The notes beneath the pieces were generated by a model. That model searched no databases. It was not told the origin of the DNA and saw only the letters and a list, made by a program, of their open reading frames with translations. Of a stretch of DNA of 55,377 nt, positions 7,634-18,660 are shown piece by piece. Each line of letters begins with the position of its first letter. Position 1 is the stretch's first letter. The DNA comes from Synechococcus sp. UW140 (GTDB taxonomy: Bacteria > Cyanobacteriota > Cyanobacteriia > PCC-6307 > Cyanobiaceae): assembly GCA_945860085.1 (NCBI GenBank), contig CAMAPJ010000005.1, forward strand, positions 1-55,377, in the 5' to 3' direction. A program made the position numbers and the translations under genes.

Positions 7634-9814
7634 CTAGGCCCTTTCCGGTTCGAGGGCGCCTGGGCTGGGTGGCTGATCAAGGGTCTGGCGGCGGCTGCGG
7701 GCCAGGGCCCGGGCCATGCCATCGCGGCTGGCCAGGCCCCGTAATGCCGCAACTGGTAAGCCGCCACCTGGAACCCCCACGGGCAACACGGCCGGCGCCG
7801 GAGCGCCCAGCTCAAACACCGGAACCTGGCGCAGGCCATTGGGGCTGAGCTGGTCTTCCAGTTGGGCCAAGTTGGCTCCGCTGGGCAACCAGACCAGATC
7901 GGAGCGGCGGCAGGCCGCCAGCGAGATCTCTTCCTGGGGGTCCGCTGTGATCGCCCGCTGCAGGTCAGCCAGGGTGACCAGGGCCAGCACCCAGTCGTCC
8001 TGCTCCACTAGCAGGCAGTGGCCATGGGCGGCGAGCAGCTGGTCCAGGGCGCTGGCGGCGGGAGTGGCTGCCTCCAGCACCAAGGGCGCTTCCGGTTCCA
8101 GGGCCTCGGCCACGGCCAGGCCGCTGAGGTGGCGCCGCCGCTCTTCCTCTAGGGGATCGGGTCCAAGTAAGCCGGGATCGGCCAAGCCCTGCCAGCGCTC
8201 CACCAGGGCAGCACTGAGGCCTGCCGCCGCCATCAAGGGCAGAACGATGCGGATGTCATGGGTGAGTTCGAACAGCAGCAGCAGGGCGGTGAGGGGTGCC
8301 CGGGCGCTGCCGGCCAGCACCGCCGCCATGCCGACCATGGCGTAGGCCGGCGGTTCGGCCACGGGCAGGTGAAAGCCGCTATCGCCAAGGATCTGGCCGT
8401 AGCAATTGCCAAGTACGGCCCCGAGAAACAAAGACGGCGCAAAGCCGCCGCCGACAAAGCCAGTGGCACTGCTCAGGCCCGTGGCCATCAGTTTGACCAC
8501 CAATAGGGCGAGCAAGGTGCTGAGGGCAATGCCGCCGTTGCTGCCTAGCAGGGCTTCGATTGTGTCGTAGCCCACTCCCAGCACCTGGGGAAAGCCCAGG
8601 GCCAGTAACCCCACGCCTAAGCCACCCAGCCCAGTGACCAGCCAAGCGGGCAGACGGGCCAGGCGCCGCTGGACCCCATCGCTGCGCCCCGCCGCCAGCA
8701 CCGCGACCAGGGCCCAGGACATCAGGCTGGCCACCAGGCCTAGCCCCAGATAGAGGGGCAGCTCCAGGGGTGAACGCACCTCGTAGGCGGGCAGGCGGAA
8801 GATCGGTTCATCCCCCAGGCAGAGCTGGGTGACCAGTTCCGAGGCCACTGCCGCCACCAGCACGGCCCGCACACTGGGCCGGCCCGGAATCGTGCTGTAG
8901 CTGCCTTCAAACGCAAAGAACACCCCGGCGATCGGTGCCTTGAAGCCAGCGGCTAGGCCGGCGGAAACGCCAGCGGCCACCAGGGCCTTCTGGCTGCTGG
9001 GCGAGAGGCCGCAGCGGCTGGCGAGCCAGAGGCCGATGTTGCCGCCACTCTCGACGCTGGGGCCCTCCGGGCCGAGGGAGGCGCCACTACCCAGGCTCAA
9101 GGAGGCGGCCACCAGGCGCAGCAGCGGCAATTTCGGGGCGGCTTTCACAGCCCCATCGGCCATGGCCATCAGGCTGGGCAGGCTCGGACCCAGCTCCCCG
9201 CCCACGAAGCGCAGCAGCCCTACCGCCAGGCCGCCCACCAAGGGCACCAGCACCACCGGCCAGGAGGCCAGCCAGCTGAGCAAGACCGGCTGGGGCGGCA
9301 GGGGTTCGGGCAATACCGGCGGCGGCGGTGGTGGCACAAAGCCCAGGCCGCCGAGACCGATCTGCAGCAAGGCCCGCAGCGGGGTGCCGTTGTCGGCGGG
9401 TAGGGCCACCACCTCCACTGGCGGCGGTTGGGGCTGGCTGTCGCCGATCAAGTGCAGCAGCAGCTCGACGCCGGGGCCAAATAGCACGTTGTTAATGAAC
9501 CCGAGCAGCTCGTGGAAGCCCACCACGGCAAAGCCAGTGAGCACGCCCACCAGGCCTGCCCAAGCCAGCAGGCTCCACTGAAACGGCAGGGGCCTGGCTT
9601 CGGCTTCTGTTGGACCTTCAGCGTCTGTTTGGGCTTCTGCTTCTGCCTTTACTGGGGCTTCTCCTGGGGCTTGTGCCTCTAGTGGGGCTTCCGCTTCAGC
9701 TTCGGCTTGGGCCGGTTCGAGCTCCAGCTGGGCTGAATCCGCTGGTTCGGCCTGGCCTGGATCCGGAGTCCTTTGGGGATCGGGCAGTTCAGGCCTGGGG
9801 CCGGACGCTTGCAA
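7634..9814 (-). CDS. ClC-type chloride channel/antiporter with C-terminal CBS pair
   Basis: Integral membrane protein of 726 aa. Residues 1-75 are an Ala/Glu/Pro-rich tail, followed by about a dozen hydrophobic segments (80-545) and two CBS motifs (about 565-705) that usually bind adenine nucleotides. Selectivity-filter motifs are present: GSG (242-244), GPEGP (248-252, with the gating glutamate E250) and [11 protein letters not shown] (455-465). A gating glutamate favours Cl-/H+ exchange, though that is inference. A Pro-rich loop, PPPPPP at about 161-166, separates early helices. The start is taken as the TTG at 9814 because GGAGGAG sits four bases before it. This start lies inside the hemC 3' end (26-bp overlap), so translation is probably coupled. 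Confidence 0.85.
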   Translation of the reverse strand: MQASGPRPELPDPQRTPDPGQAEPADSAQLELEPAQAEAEAEAPLEAQAPGEAPVKAEAEAQTDAEGPTEAEARPLPFQWSLLAWAGLVGVLTGFAVVGFHELLGFINNVLFGPGVELLLHLIGDSQPQPPPVEVVALPADNGTPLRALLQIGLGGLGFVPPPPPPVLPEPLPPQPVLLSWLASWPVVLVPLVGGLAVGLLRFVGGELGPSLPSLMAMADGAVKAAPKLPLLRLVAASLSLGSGASLGPEGPSVESGGNIGLWLASRCGLSPSSQKALVAAGVSAGLAAGFKAPIAGVFFAFEGSYSTIPGRPSVRAVLVAAVASELVTQLCLGDEPIFRLPAYEVRSPLELPLYLGLGLVASLMSWALVAVLAAGRSDGVQRRLARLPAWLVTGLGGLGVGLLALGFPQVLGVGYDTIEALLGSNGGIALSTLLALLVVKLMATGLSSATGFVGGGFAPSLFLGAVLGNCYGQILGDSGFHLPVAEPPAYAMVGMAAVLAGSARAPLTALLLLFELTHDIRIVLPLMAAAGLSAALVERWQGLADPGLLGPDPLEEERRRHLSGLAVAEALEPEAPLVLEAATPAASALDQLLAAHGHCLLVEQDDWVLALVTLADLQRAITADPQEEISLAACRRSDLVWLPSGANLAQLEDQLSPNGLRQVPVFELGAPAPAVLPVGVPGGGLPVAALRGLASRDGMARALARSRRQTLDQPPSPGALEPERA

Positions 9815-10742
9815 TGATCTCCTCCAGGATTTCACCGGCCCCCTGGGCGCGCAGAGCCAGGGCCAGGGCGATGCCGATCGCTTCGGGATCCTCCTGGGGG
9901 CCGCGCACCTCATCGCGGACCAGCCGCAAGCCATCGAGGCTGGCCACCATGCCGGTGAGCACCAGCTCCTCGCCTTCAAAGCGGCTATTGACGCCGATTG
10001 GTACTTGGCAACCGCCTTCCAGCTGGCGCAGGAAGGCCCGTTCGGCCAGGCAGCGGCGGCTGGTGGGCAGGTGTTCGAGGGCCTTGATCTGGGCCAATAC
10101 GGTCTCATCGCCGAGGCGGCATTCGATGCCCAGGGCCCCCTGACCGACGGCGTGCAGGGAAATCGAGGGATCGATGCGCTCGTGGATGCGCTCGCCCAGT
10201 CCCAGGCGCCCCAGGCCAGCGGCGGCCAGGATTAGGCAATCGAATGCGCCCGAATCGAGCTTCTCCAGCCGGGTGATCACATTGCCGCGCACGTCCTTAA
10301 AGACCAGGTGGGGGTAGTGGTGACGCAGCTGGGCCAGGCGCCGTAGGGAGCTAGTTCCCACCACGGCACCCTCGGGCAGGGTGGCAAGGGTTTTGTCCTT
10401 GTGCTTGGCGTGCACCACTAAGGCATCGGCTGGATCTTCCCGCTCGGTGATGCAGCCGAGCATCAGGCCCTCCGGCAGGTTGGTGGGCAGGTCCTTGAGG
10501 CTATGGACGGCGATGTCGGCTCGATCGAGCAACATCTGCGCCTCTAGTTCCTTGGTGAACAGACCCTTGTCGCCGATCTTGGCTAAGGCCACATCGAGGA
10601 TTTTGTCTCCTTGGGTGGCCATTGCTTCAATGCTGATCTCCAGGCCCGCATGGGCAGCGAGCAGCTCATCGCGCACCCAATGGGTCTGCACCATGGCCAG
10701 CTGGCTGCGACGGGAAGCTATGCGCAGGGTGGAACCGGCCAT
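9789..10742 (-). CDS. hemC: Porphobilinogen deaminase (hydroxymethylbilane synthase)
   Basis: Third step of tetrapyrrole synthesis: four porphobilinogens are joined into hydroxymethylbilane, needed for chlorophyll, haem, bilins and cobalamin. At 317 aa it is full length. Visible are the [10 protein letters not shown] start (7-16), the catalytic aspartate in VHSLKDLP (79-86), the arginine cluster GTSSLRR (129-135) and RGN (152-154) that bind the growing chain, and C245 in [10 protein letters not shown], which carries the dipyrromethane cofactor. The 3' end overlaps the TTG start of the ClC gene and contains that gene's Shine-Dalgarno sequence. Confidence 0.97.
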   Translation of the reverse strand: MAGSTLRIASRRSQLAMVQTHWVRDELLAAHAGLEISIEAMATQGDKILDVALAKIGDKGLFTKELEAQMLLDRADIAVHSLKDLPTNLPEGLMLGCITEREDPADALVVHAKHKDKTLATLPEGAVVGTSSLRRLAQLRHHYPHLVFKDVRGNVITRLEKLDSGAFDCLILAAAGLGRLGLGERIHERIDPSISLHAVGQGALGIECRLGDETVLAQIKALEHLPTSRRCLAERAFLRQLEGGCQVPIGVNSRFEGEELVLTGMVASLDGLRLVRDEVRGPQEDPEAIGIALALALRAQGAGEILEEIIASVRPQA

Positions 10743-10895
10743 CAGAAACCTTCAAGGCAGCGCCTGCTGCCGTACAACAGCGGGTCAGCCTAGGCAGTGA
10801 CCGGTCCGGCCCCCCGTTGCTGCGGTAACTCTTGACCTGTTGGAAGGCCGCCAGCCGGGTCTTGGTGTTGGGGGTCCTGCGGGCGGCTTCAGGCT

Positions 10896-11369
10896 TCAGG
10901 CGTCGAAGAGATCGAGGGGCAGGGGCCCCCAGGTGCCTTCGCGGGCTGGATCGGGCTCGTCTTTGAGGTGTCCGCTGATCAGGATCCCCTCACCCAGGCC
11001 CGCTTCGGCCCGCAGCATGAACTGGCCCGAGTGCTGGTTCCCCTTCAGGAACACGGGCCCCTCCACGGTCTTGGGCTCAAGATTTTGGCCGTGGGCCGTT
11101 AGGGCGGGCCAGCCCAGGGCCCGTTCGCAGGCCCGCAGCGCCGCCAGGGCGGCATCCGCCGAGGGAGCCATCACCCCGATCGTGAACCAGTCACAGGCTG
11201 CCAGGCGGCTTTTTAGATCGGCCAGCAGGCCGGGGCGCTGGTTGGGAGACAGGACTGGGGCCGTGCGCAAGCTGGCCAGGTCCGCCAGGGTGGAGGTCCC
11301 CTGGCCTTGGGGCGCTTGTTTGGGCTTGGGAGTGGCGAGCGAATCGCTCGGGACTGGGGCGTTGGCCAT
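10896..11369 (-). CDS. DUF1824 family protein
   Basis: Soluble 157-aa protein of a family confined to cyanobacteria and related plastid lineages, with no assigned activity. After a Pro/Gln-rich N-terminus the fold begins with LADLKSRLAACDWFTIGVMAPS and continues through ALRACERALGW to the typical GPVFLKGNQHSGQFMLR and GEGILISGH strands. The ATG at 11369 was preferred over one at 11438, because the extra 23 residues are His/Pro-rich and not family-like. It is separated by 153 bp from hemC downstream, so is probably its own transcript. Confidence 0.82.
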   Translation of the reverse strand: MANAPVPSDSLATPKPKQAPQGQGTSTLADLASLRTAPVLSPNQRPGLLADLKSRLAACDWFTIGVMAPSADAALAALRACERALGWPALTAHGQNLEPKTVEGPVFLKGNQHSGQFMLRAEAGLGEGILISGHLKDEPDPAREGTWGPLPLDLFDA

Positions 11370-11553
11370 GGATGGGTGGTGGTGGTGGGGCGATGGAGAA
11401 AGTGTGATTGAAAAGTAGAAAGTTAGGGGGACAACCATTCCCCCAGTCCCGGTCGCCTTAGGGAATCGTTGGCCGCGGCTGCCGGGGGCCTAGATCAGGC
11501 CGCTTCGGAGCCAGTCAGCTGCTGAGCCAAGGCGGTGGCAGGCAGGAGCGGCC

Positions 11554-12681
11554 TCAGGGAGTGTTCCAGACGAAGCGGGATGACGCCGCGTAATTCCAGA
11601 CAAACACCACCAAAATTCCAGCCAGCTGGGCCCAGAAGGGGTTGTGGGACACGTAGCTGTAAAAGGCGGAGGCCACACCCACATTGGCGACCACCGGCAG
11701 GGAGGCCACTAGCAGGAACTTGAGCAGGCCTCGCAGCAGGGCCAGGCCCTGCTGGCGTTGGAAGCGGAAGGTAAGGGCGTTATTGATCAGGTAATTGGAG
11801 CTGGCCGCTGCCACCACTGCCACTGGCAGGGCCTGGCCGAAGGCCACCCCGGGCAGCAGCATCACCAGCTGGGTGACGATCACCTGTACCAGGAAGCCGG
11901 AGGCGCCCACCAGGCCAAAACTGATTGCCCGCCGCGGCAGCAGGTGCAGGCTGATGGTGTGCAGGATCGAGACACCAAAATCCCAAAGAATCGCCACATC
12001 CAGCTTGGAAGTGCCATAGCCCCGGGGCTGGAAACTCAGGGGAATGTCGCAGACGCGCAGCTGGCCGCGGCTGTGGGCCAGCAATTCATAGAGAAACTTG
12101 AAACCGTTCACATCCACGGCCCGAATAAGGGGCAGGCAGCGATCCAGTCGTAGGGCAAAAAAGCCGCTCATGTAGTCACTGAGTTGGCGGTAGCGAGGCA
12201 GGCTGGCCCGGGCCAGCCGGTTGGCCCAAGTGGAACCGGTCTCGCGCCGGCCACTGAGGCCCTGGATTTGGGCCTGGGCATGAAAACGGCTGCCAATCAC
12301 TAGGTCAAAATCCCCTTGCTGCAAGGTGGTGAGCGCGTCCAGCACGGAACTGGGTTGGTGCTGACCATCGCTATCCATCACCACCACCAGATCGCCGGTG
12401 GCATCGAGCAACCCCTCCTTAATGGCGCTGGCTAGGCCGGCCCGGCCGACGCGGCGAATCAGGCGCAGGACGGGTTCGCCATGGGCCAGCTGGCGCACCA
12501 GGTCGGCCGTGCCATCGGCGGAATCGTCGTCAATGACCAGGATCTCCAGATCAAAGTGGGCCTTAAGAGGCAGCAACTGCTTTAGCAGGGGTTCGATGTT
12601 GCCCCTTTCGTTGTAGGTGGGAAGCACAATCGAAACCCTGGGGGTAGCAGGCGCTACCCCCAGGGGGGAATAGTCAGGCAT
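11554..12681 (-). CDS. Glycosyltransferase family 2 fused to a GtrA-like membrane domain
   Basis: A 375-aa membrane enzyme. Residues 15-235 are a GT-A domain of the dolichyl-phosphate mannose/glucose synthase type: SIVLPTYNE (17-25), DDDSADGT (51-58) and MDSDGQHQP with the metal-binding aspartates. Residues 240-372 hold four hydrophobic segments of the GtrA/DPMS type (FGLVGASGFLVQVIV and so on). Such fusions move a sugar from a nucleotide donor onto a polyprenyl phosphate for later use outside the membrane. It starts only six bases after the sigA stop, so it probably shares that transcript. The acceptor and sugar are unknown. Confidence 0.87.
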   Translation of the reverse strand: MPDYSPLGVAPATPRVSIVLPTYNERGNIEPLLKQLLPLKAHFDLEILVIDDDSADGTADLVRQLAHGEPVLRLIRRVGRAGLASAIKEGLLDATGDLVVVMDSDGQHQPSSVLDALTTLQQGDFDLVIGSRFHAQAQIQGLSGRRETGSTWANRLARASLPRYRQLSDYMSGFFALRLDRCLPLIRAVDVNGFKFLYELLAHSRGQLRVCDIPLSFQPRGYGTSKLDVAILWDFGVSILHTISLHLLPRRAISFGLVGASGFLVQVIVTQLVMLLPGVAFGQALPVAVVAAASSNYLINNALTFRFQRQQGLALLRGLLKFLLVASLPVVANVGVASAFYSYVSHNPFWAQLAGILVVFVWNYAASSRFVWNTP

Positions 12682-12687
12682 GCGGCC

Positions 12688-14328
<1,641 letters not shown>

Positions 14329-14888
14329 GGGTTGGAAGACAGGGGTAGGCGTTTAAGGGCGGCGGAGGTGTGGCGGGATTAAGGGCAGCAGGCGGTTTTG
14401 CTGGTGCTGGCGAGGGTGCTTTTGCAGGCGTTGGACATGGCGGGCGGGCAGGTCCTGAATCTGGGTAGAACTTCAGGCCTGGAGCCCCAAGCGGGCGGCG
14501 GAATCCGCAACACTGGGTAACGAAACGAACGAGTCCCGGTCCAGACGAAAGGAGGGCACCGGAGGGGGCCGGAGCCGACAAGACGCAGAGTGGCGGTGCA
14601 AACGCACCACCAACCCTTAGCCACGCTGGGGCAACAAGGCAGGTCCCCGTGGCAATGGGCTGGACTGACTCAAGACGTTTGGCAGAACCCCGACCCGGAC
14701 TGAACAAGAATGGGCATGGCCCCGGCAGGGCTGTCAGGGGAGTTCGCAGATCGGCGGTTCAGGGCTGGAAACTCCCTGGACACGGGCATCGATCTTCCCG
14801 CTGGACGGAACTCTGCCGGGTTCCGACAGCAGCTGGTAAAAGCTGCTCAACCTCCACATCTTAAGAAAGAAAGGAGAGACCTGCAAGG
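14329..14888. other. Divergent intergenic region between sigA and priA
   Basis: A 560-bp gap without a convincing gene. Several frames are open but lack family resemblance and read as rich in Pro, Ala and Arg on both strands. It must hold the promoters for sigA (leftward) and priA (rightward), yet no clear -35/-10 pair stands out. No tRNA, SRP RNA, tmRNA or RNase P motif was recognised. A long 5' leader for sigA or an unknown small RNA cannot be excluded by eye. Confidence 0.4.
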
Positions 14889-17375
14889 TTGTCCAACCAA
14901 ATCGAAAGGACTGCTTCCGCTGCTGACCCCCAGGCCAGCCCTGGGGCCCCCTGGATTCAGGTCTGGGTGGAGGCCGGCCGGGAGGGGCAGGTGTTCACCT
15001 ATGCCAATCCAGGCCTGCTGGAGCTGGCCAGTGGCGATCTGGTGCGGGTGCCCCTTCGCGGCAGGCGCCATGTCGGGCTCGTGGTGGAAACCTGTCAGGA
15101 GCGGCCCGAGGGGTTGGAAAGCCTGACGTTGCTGGCGATTGAGGCCCTGCATCAGCGCGCGGCGGTGGATGGCCAGTGGCATGGGTTGATCGAAGACGTG
15201 GCCCGCGATTGCCACACCAGCCTGTTTCGCACCCTCAAAAGTGCCCTGCCGCCTGGCTGGCTGGGGCAGCGCTCCGCCAAAGCTCCCGCTGCGCCCCGGC
15301 GGCGGGTCTGGGTCGCCCTAGGCGGCGCAGCTGCGAAAGCCGGCAGCGGCAGCAACCGGGGTGGCGAACCTGCCACAGCCACAGCCAACCCCGTTCTTGG
15401 CGGCAATCCTGGTGACCCAGTCGTGATCGAGTCGCTATCGGCCGGTGATGGGTTCGCTGGAGCGGCGGACGAGGAGCTTGGGGCCGAGCAGGTTGAGAGC
15501 GAGCAGCCAGCCCCATTCGCCTCGCCTGGCGAGCCCGCTGGTCTAGCTCTGCCGAGCAAGCAGCAGGCCCTGCTGGAGCAGCTGGGTCGCTGTGGCGGCG
15601 GCGTCTGGCAGGCGGAACTCCTGGTCAGGGGCGGCTTCAGTCGCTCGGTGCTGGAGGGCCTGGAGCGGCGGGGCCTGGTGACCCGACAGCTGCTCGTTCC
15701 CCAGGCGGGTGATGGCGGTGCGGCCGACTCCCTGGAACTGGCTCCGCCCCAAACGCTCACGCAAGCCCAGGCCGCCGCGCTCGAACAGATTCGCCAGGCG
15801 CAGGCAGGCGAGAGCCTGCTGCTCTGGGGCGTCACCGGCGCCGGTAAAACCGAGGTGTATCTGCAGGCCGCCGCCGATTGCCTGGCGGCGGGCCAGGGGG
15901 TGTTGCTGCTCACTCCGGAAATCGGCCTGGTGCCCCAGCTGCTCGACCGCTGCCGCCAGCGCTTTGGCGCGGCGGTGGCCGAGTTTCACAGCGGTTGCAG
16001 TGAGCGCCAGCGGATCGACACCTGGCGCCGCGCCCTTGGGGCCGCCGCCGAGCCGCTGCTGGTGGTGGGCACCCGCTCGGCGGTGTTCCTGCCGATCAGC
16101 AGCCTGGGACTGATCGTGCTCGATGAGGAACACGACAACTCCTACAAGCAGGACAGCCCGATGCCCTGTTACCACGCCCGGGAGGTGGCCCGCCACCGGG
16201 CCCGCCGTAGTGGCGCCAAGCTGGTGCTTGGTAGCGCTACCCCGTCCCTGGAAACCTGGCAGACCTGCCAGGGGCCGGCTGCCACCACCCAGTTGCTGCG
16301 CCTGCCGGAGCGGATCGGCGGCCGGCCCCTGCCGCCGGTGCGCTTGGTGGACATGCGGCTGGAGCTGGAGGACGGCCATCGCCGCCTGATCAGCCGGCCG
16401 CTGATGCAGCGCCTCGCCAGCCTGGCCGAGCGGGGGGAGCAGGCGGTGTTGCTGGTGCCGCGCCGCGGCCATAGCAGTTTTCTCAGTTGCCGCAGTTGCG
16501 GCGAGGTGGTGCTCTGTCCCCATTGCGATGTGGCGCTTACGGTCCATGGCCGCAGCGACGGGCCCCAGTGGTTGCGCTGCCACTGGTGTGACCACCGCGC
16601 TGATCTGGGCGATCGCTGTTCCCATTGCGGCTCCACCGCCTTCAAGCCCTTCGGCGCCGGCACCCAGCGGGTGATGGAGCAACTCGACAAGGAGCTCGAT
16701 GGGTTGCGCCTGCTCCGCTTTGACCGAGATACCACCAGGGGCCGAGACGGTCACCGCCGCCTGCTGGAGCGCTTCGCAGCCGGCGAGGCCGATGTACTGG
16801 TGGGCACCCAGATGCTTGCCAAGGGCATGGACCTGCCGGCGGTGACCCTGGCGGCCGTGCTGGCCGCCGATGGCCTGCTGCATCGGCCCGATCTGCGTGC
16901 CGGCGAACAGAGCCTGCAGTTGCTGTTGCAATTGGCGGGCCGGGCCGGCCGGGGTGATCGCCCCGGGGAAGTGCTGGTGCAGACCTACTGCCCTGACCAT
17001 CCCGTGATCCGCCATTTGGTGGATGGCCGCTACGAGGCCTTTCTGGCCGAGGAGCTGGCCCTGCGCCGTTCGGCCCAGCTGGTGCCTTTCAGCCGCGCCT
17101 GCTTGCTGCGCCTGGCCGGGCCGTCGGCCAGCGGCACCGCCACGGCGGCGGCCTCCCTGGCCGAACGGATCCGCAGCCAGGTGCAGGCCAGCGGCTGGCT
17201 GCTGATCGGCCCGGCCCCGGCGCCGGTCGCCCGGGTGGCGGGGCGCAGTCGCTGGCAGTTGCTGCTGCATGGCCCCGCCGGCACTGACCTGCCCCTGCCG
17301 GCGGAGGCCGTGCTGCGCGAGGGCCTGGCCCGGGATGTGAGCCTGAGCATCGACCCTGATCCCCTGGAGCTCTAA
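14889..17375 (+). CDS. priA: Primosomal replication restart helicase PriA
   Basis: Superfamily 2 DNA helicase of 828 aa that reloads replisomes at collapsed forks. The N-terminal DNA-binding domain starts at IQVWVEAGREGQVFTY. A Gly/Ala-rich insert (about 135-225) precedes the helicase. Walker A is GVTGAGKTEVY (from about 314), Walker B is VLDEEHD (about 411). Two zinc sites, CRSCG...CPHC and CHWC...CSHC, lie at about 535-585, and motifs V/VI follow (VGTQMLAKGMD, LQLAGRAGRG). The start is a TTG with AAGGAGAG about ten bases upstream. The gene is convergent with the DUF3153 gene and its stop codon lies in a tandem duplication. Confidence 0.96.
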   Translation: MSNQIERTASAADPQASPGAPWIQVWVEAGREGQVFTYANPGLLELASGDLVRVPLRGRRHVGLVVETCQERPEGLESLTLLAIEALHQRAAVDGQWHGLIEDVARDCHTSLFRTLKSALPPGWLGQRSAKAPAAPRRRVWVALGGAAAKAGSGSNRGGEPATATANPVLGGNPGDPVVIESLSAGDGFAGAADEELGAEQVESEQPAPFASPGEPAGLALPSKQQALLEQLGRCGGGVWQAELLVRGGFSRSVLEGLERRGLVTRQLLVPQAGDGGAADSLELAPPQTLTQAQAAALEQIRQAQAGESLLLWGVTGAGKTEVYLQAAADCLAAGQGVLLLTPEIGLVPQLLDRCRQRFGAAVAEFHSGCSERQRIDTWRRALGAAAEPLLVVGTRSAVFLPISSLGLIVLDEEHDNSYKQDSPMPCYHAREVARHRARRSGAKLVLGSATPSLETWQTCQGPAATTQLLRLPERIGGRPLPPVRLVDMRLELEDGHRRLISRPLMQRLASLAERGEQAVLLVPRRGHSSFLSCRSCGEVVLCPHCDVALTVHGRSDGPQWLRCHWCDHRADLGDRCSHCGSTAFKPFGAGTQRVMEQLDKELDGLRLLRFDRDTTRGRDGHRRLLERFAAGEADVLVGTQMLAKGMDLPAVTLAAVLAADGLLHRPDLRAGEQSLQLLLQLAGRAGRGDRPGEVLVQTYCPDHPVIRHLVDGRYEAFLAEELALRRSAQLVPFSRACLLRLAGPSASGTATAAASLAERIRSQVQASGWLLIGPAPAPVARVAGRSRWQLLLHGPAGTDLPLPAEAVLREGLARDVSLSIDPDPLEL

Positions 17376-17390
17376 TCCCCTGGACGCCTA
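17359..17390. repeat. 16-bp direct tandem duplication across the priA stop codon
   Basis: Units 17359-17374 and 17375-17390 both start ATCCCCTGGA and end CTA (13 of 16 bases identical). The TAA stop (17373-17375) spans their junction. An inverted CCAGGGG at 17396-17402 can pair with CCCCTGG at 17377-17383, which could make a weak hairpin. Confidence 0.65.
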
Positions 17391-17440
17391 GACGCCCAGG
17401 GGGCGCTGCCGGCGATCAGCTGTTCAAGCAGGTGGGTGTT

Positions 17441-17523
17441 CCAGCTGGCAGTTTTTTTAAGCTGGCAGTTTTTTCAAGCTGGCAACTGTTCAAGCTGGCA
17501 ACTATTCAGGCAGGCAACTGGGG
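17441..17523. repeat. 16-18-bp degenerate tandem repeat (5 units) between convergent priA and DUF3153 gene
   Basis: Units at 17441, 17459, 17476, 17492 and 17508 share the core AGCTGGCA followed by a T-rich or CT-rich tail. The first two end in runs of seven and six T on the plus strand. A CAGCTG pair at about 17417 and 17442 could form a stem before the first T-run, so the array may also help end priA transcription. The DUF3153 stop codon (17506-17508, minus strand) lies at the boundary of the last units. Confidence 0.75.
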
Positions 17524-18657
17524 AAAGCCAAAGCCGGCCCGGAGCCGCAGTCTTTGCAGCAGCAGGGCTAGCCCCAGCAGCAGCGCCACAGCCATGGCCC
17601 CTAGGCCCAGGCGGCTCCAGCGCCAGGTGCGCCAGGCCAGCCGGTTCAGGGCGCCCGGCTGCAAGTTCCAGTGCAGTTGGTGGGCCCCAGGGCCGGCCTG
17701 TACGGGCCTGGGCGTGGCCAGCTGCACCGCCGCCTGTTCAAGGGGCTCAAAGCGGAAGGCCAGCTCCAGCCCCGGCAGGGAGTCCAGGGCGGTGAGATCG
17801 ATTTCCAGCACCAGCTCCTGCTGCACGCCGATCAGCCAGTTGCGTTCTCGCAGCTCCAGCACGGGCCTGGCCAGGTTGACGCCTGCCAGGGCAGCGCCCT
17901 TCTCGAGACTCTGGCCCAGCCAGGAGAGGGCTTGCGAGGCGGGCTGGCTCGGGCTGCGCAAGCTCTGGCGGCCGTGGTCTCGCTCTACCACCACCGGCCC
18001 ACCGCCGAGGGCGGCCGCCAGGTCCCGTTGCCAGGGCAGGGCCTGGCCGCTGGCGCTGGTGCTGGTCTGGGTGATCTGCAGGCGTCCCGGGGCCAGGAAG
18101 TCAAGGTTTGTGTCCACCCGGACGCAGCCCGCCAGCAACGTGGTTAACAACAGCAAGGCCACTGCCAGCAGGGCAAAGCCCCAGGGAGTCCTGGTGGCGC
18201 CCACGGGGGGCGGTGGCGGCGGTTCGGGGCGGGGACGGCGGCGCCAGCTCTGCATCGGCGAGCCCCCTTCGACCAGCTCCAGCTCCCCCAGGCTCGGCAC
18301 CTGCACCGACCAGTTGCGGGGCCGTTGCAGGGCGGGCGCGTCCAGCACCTCCTCCAGGTCCCTGGCCTGCTGGCGCAAGGTCAGATCGCGGCAGCCGCGC
18401 AGGCTGCGGCAACAGGCCGCTGCTGCGGCCGAATCCCCCTGGCCCATGAGGGCCGTGGCCATCAGCAGCCGGATCCGTCCCCCCAGGGCCGTGCTGGCCC
18501 CATGGGCCTCGGCCAGGGGCGCCAGAAGTCGCAGGCTGGTGCCGTAGTCGCCACTCTCGAGGGCGCGCTCGGCAAGGGCTAGCTCCGGCGGGTCGGGCTG
18601 GTGCAGGCCAGCTTCAACGTCGGTCGAGCTGTCGATGGGCCGCCAGTCTTCCGCCAC
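17506..18657 (-). CDS. DUF3153 family protein with N-terminal helical-repeat extension
   Basis: A 383-aa protein. Residues 25-110 look like a TPR-style helical region (LALAERALESGDYGTSLRLLAPLAEAHG, RLLMATALMGQGDSAAAAACCRSL). Then come a Pro-rich linker (144-151), a membrane segment and LAGC at 175-178, followed by the DUF3153 domain with alternating strands and a C-terminal membrane helix and basic tail. The LAGC would be a lipobox if translation began nearby, for instance at Met135. As written it is 178 residues in, so this may be a fusion of a soluble repeat protein with a DUF3153 lipoprotein. It starts three bases after argB, so the two are one operon. Confidence 0.75.
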   Translation of the reverse strand: MAEDWRPIDSSTDVEAGLHQPDPPELALAERALESGDYGTSLRLLAPLAEAHGASTALGGRIRLLMATALMGQGDSAAAAACCRSLRGCRDLTLRQQARDLEEVLDAPALQRPRNWSVQVPSLGELELVEGGSPMQSWRRRPRPEPPPPPPVGATRTPWGFALLAVALLLLTTLLAGCVRVDTNLDFLAPGRLQITQTSTSASGQALPWQRDLAAALGGGPVVVERDHGRQSLRSPSQPASQALSWLGQSLEKGAALAGVNLARPVLELRERNWLIGVQQELVLEIDLTALDSLPGLELAFRFEPLEQAAVQLATPRPVQAGPGAHQLHWNLQPGALNRLAWRTWRWSRLGLGAMAVALLLGLALLLQRLRLRAGFGFPQLPA

Positions 18658-18660
18658 GGC

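Noticed and set aside
9815-10108. Upstream extension of the ClC frame into hemC
   Set aside because: It reads Arg/Ser/Trp-rich, overlaps conserved hemC codons, and a TTG with a strong Shine-Dalgarno sequence lies at 9814.
14329-14888. Structured RNA gene between sigA and priA
   Set aside because: No conserved motif of RNase P, tmRNA, SRP or 6S RNA could be recognised by eye.
15543-17270. Long minus-strand open frame (575 codons) opposite priA
   Set aside because: It is a shadow of the GC-rich priA coding strand: Gln/Ala/Gly-rich, no family pattern, and PriA motifs on the plus strand are intact.
17441-17523. Possible CRISPR-like array
   Set aside because: Units are only 16-18 bp with no unique spacers between them. 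This is a plain tandem repeat.
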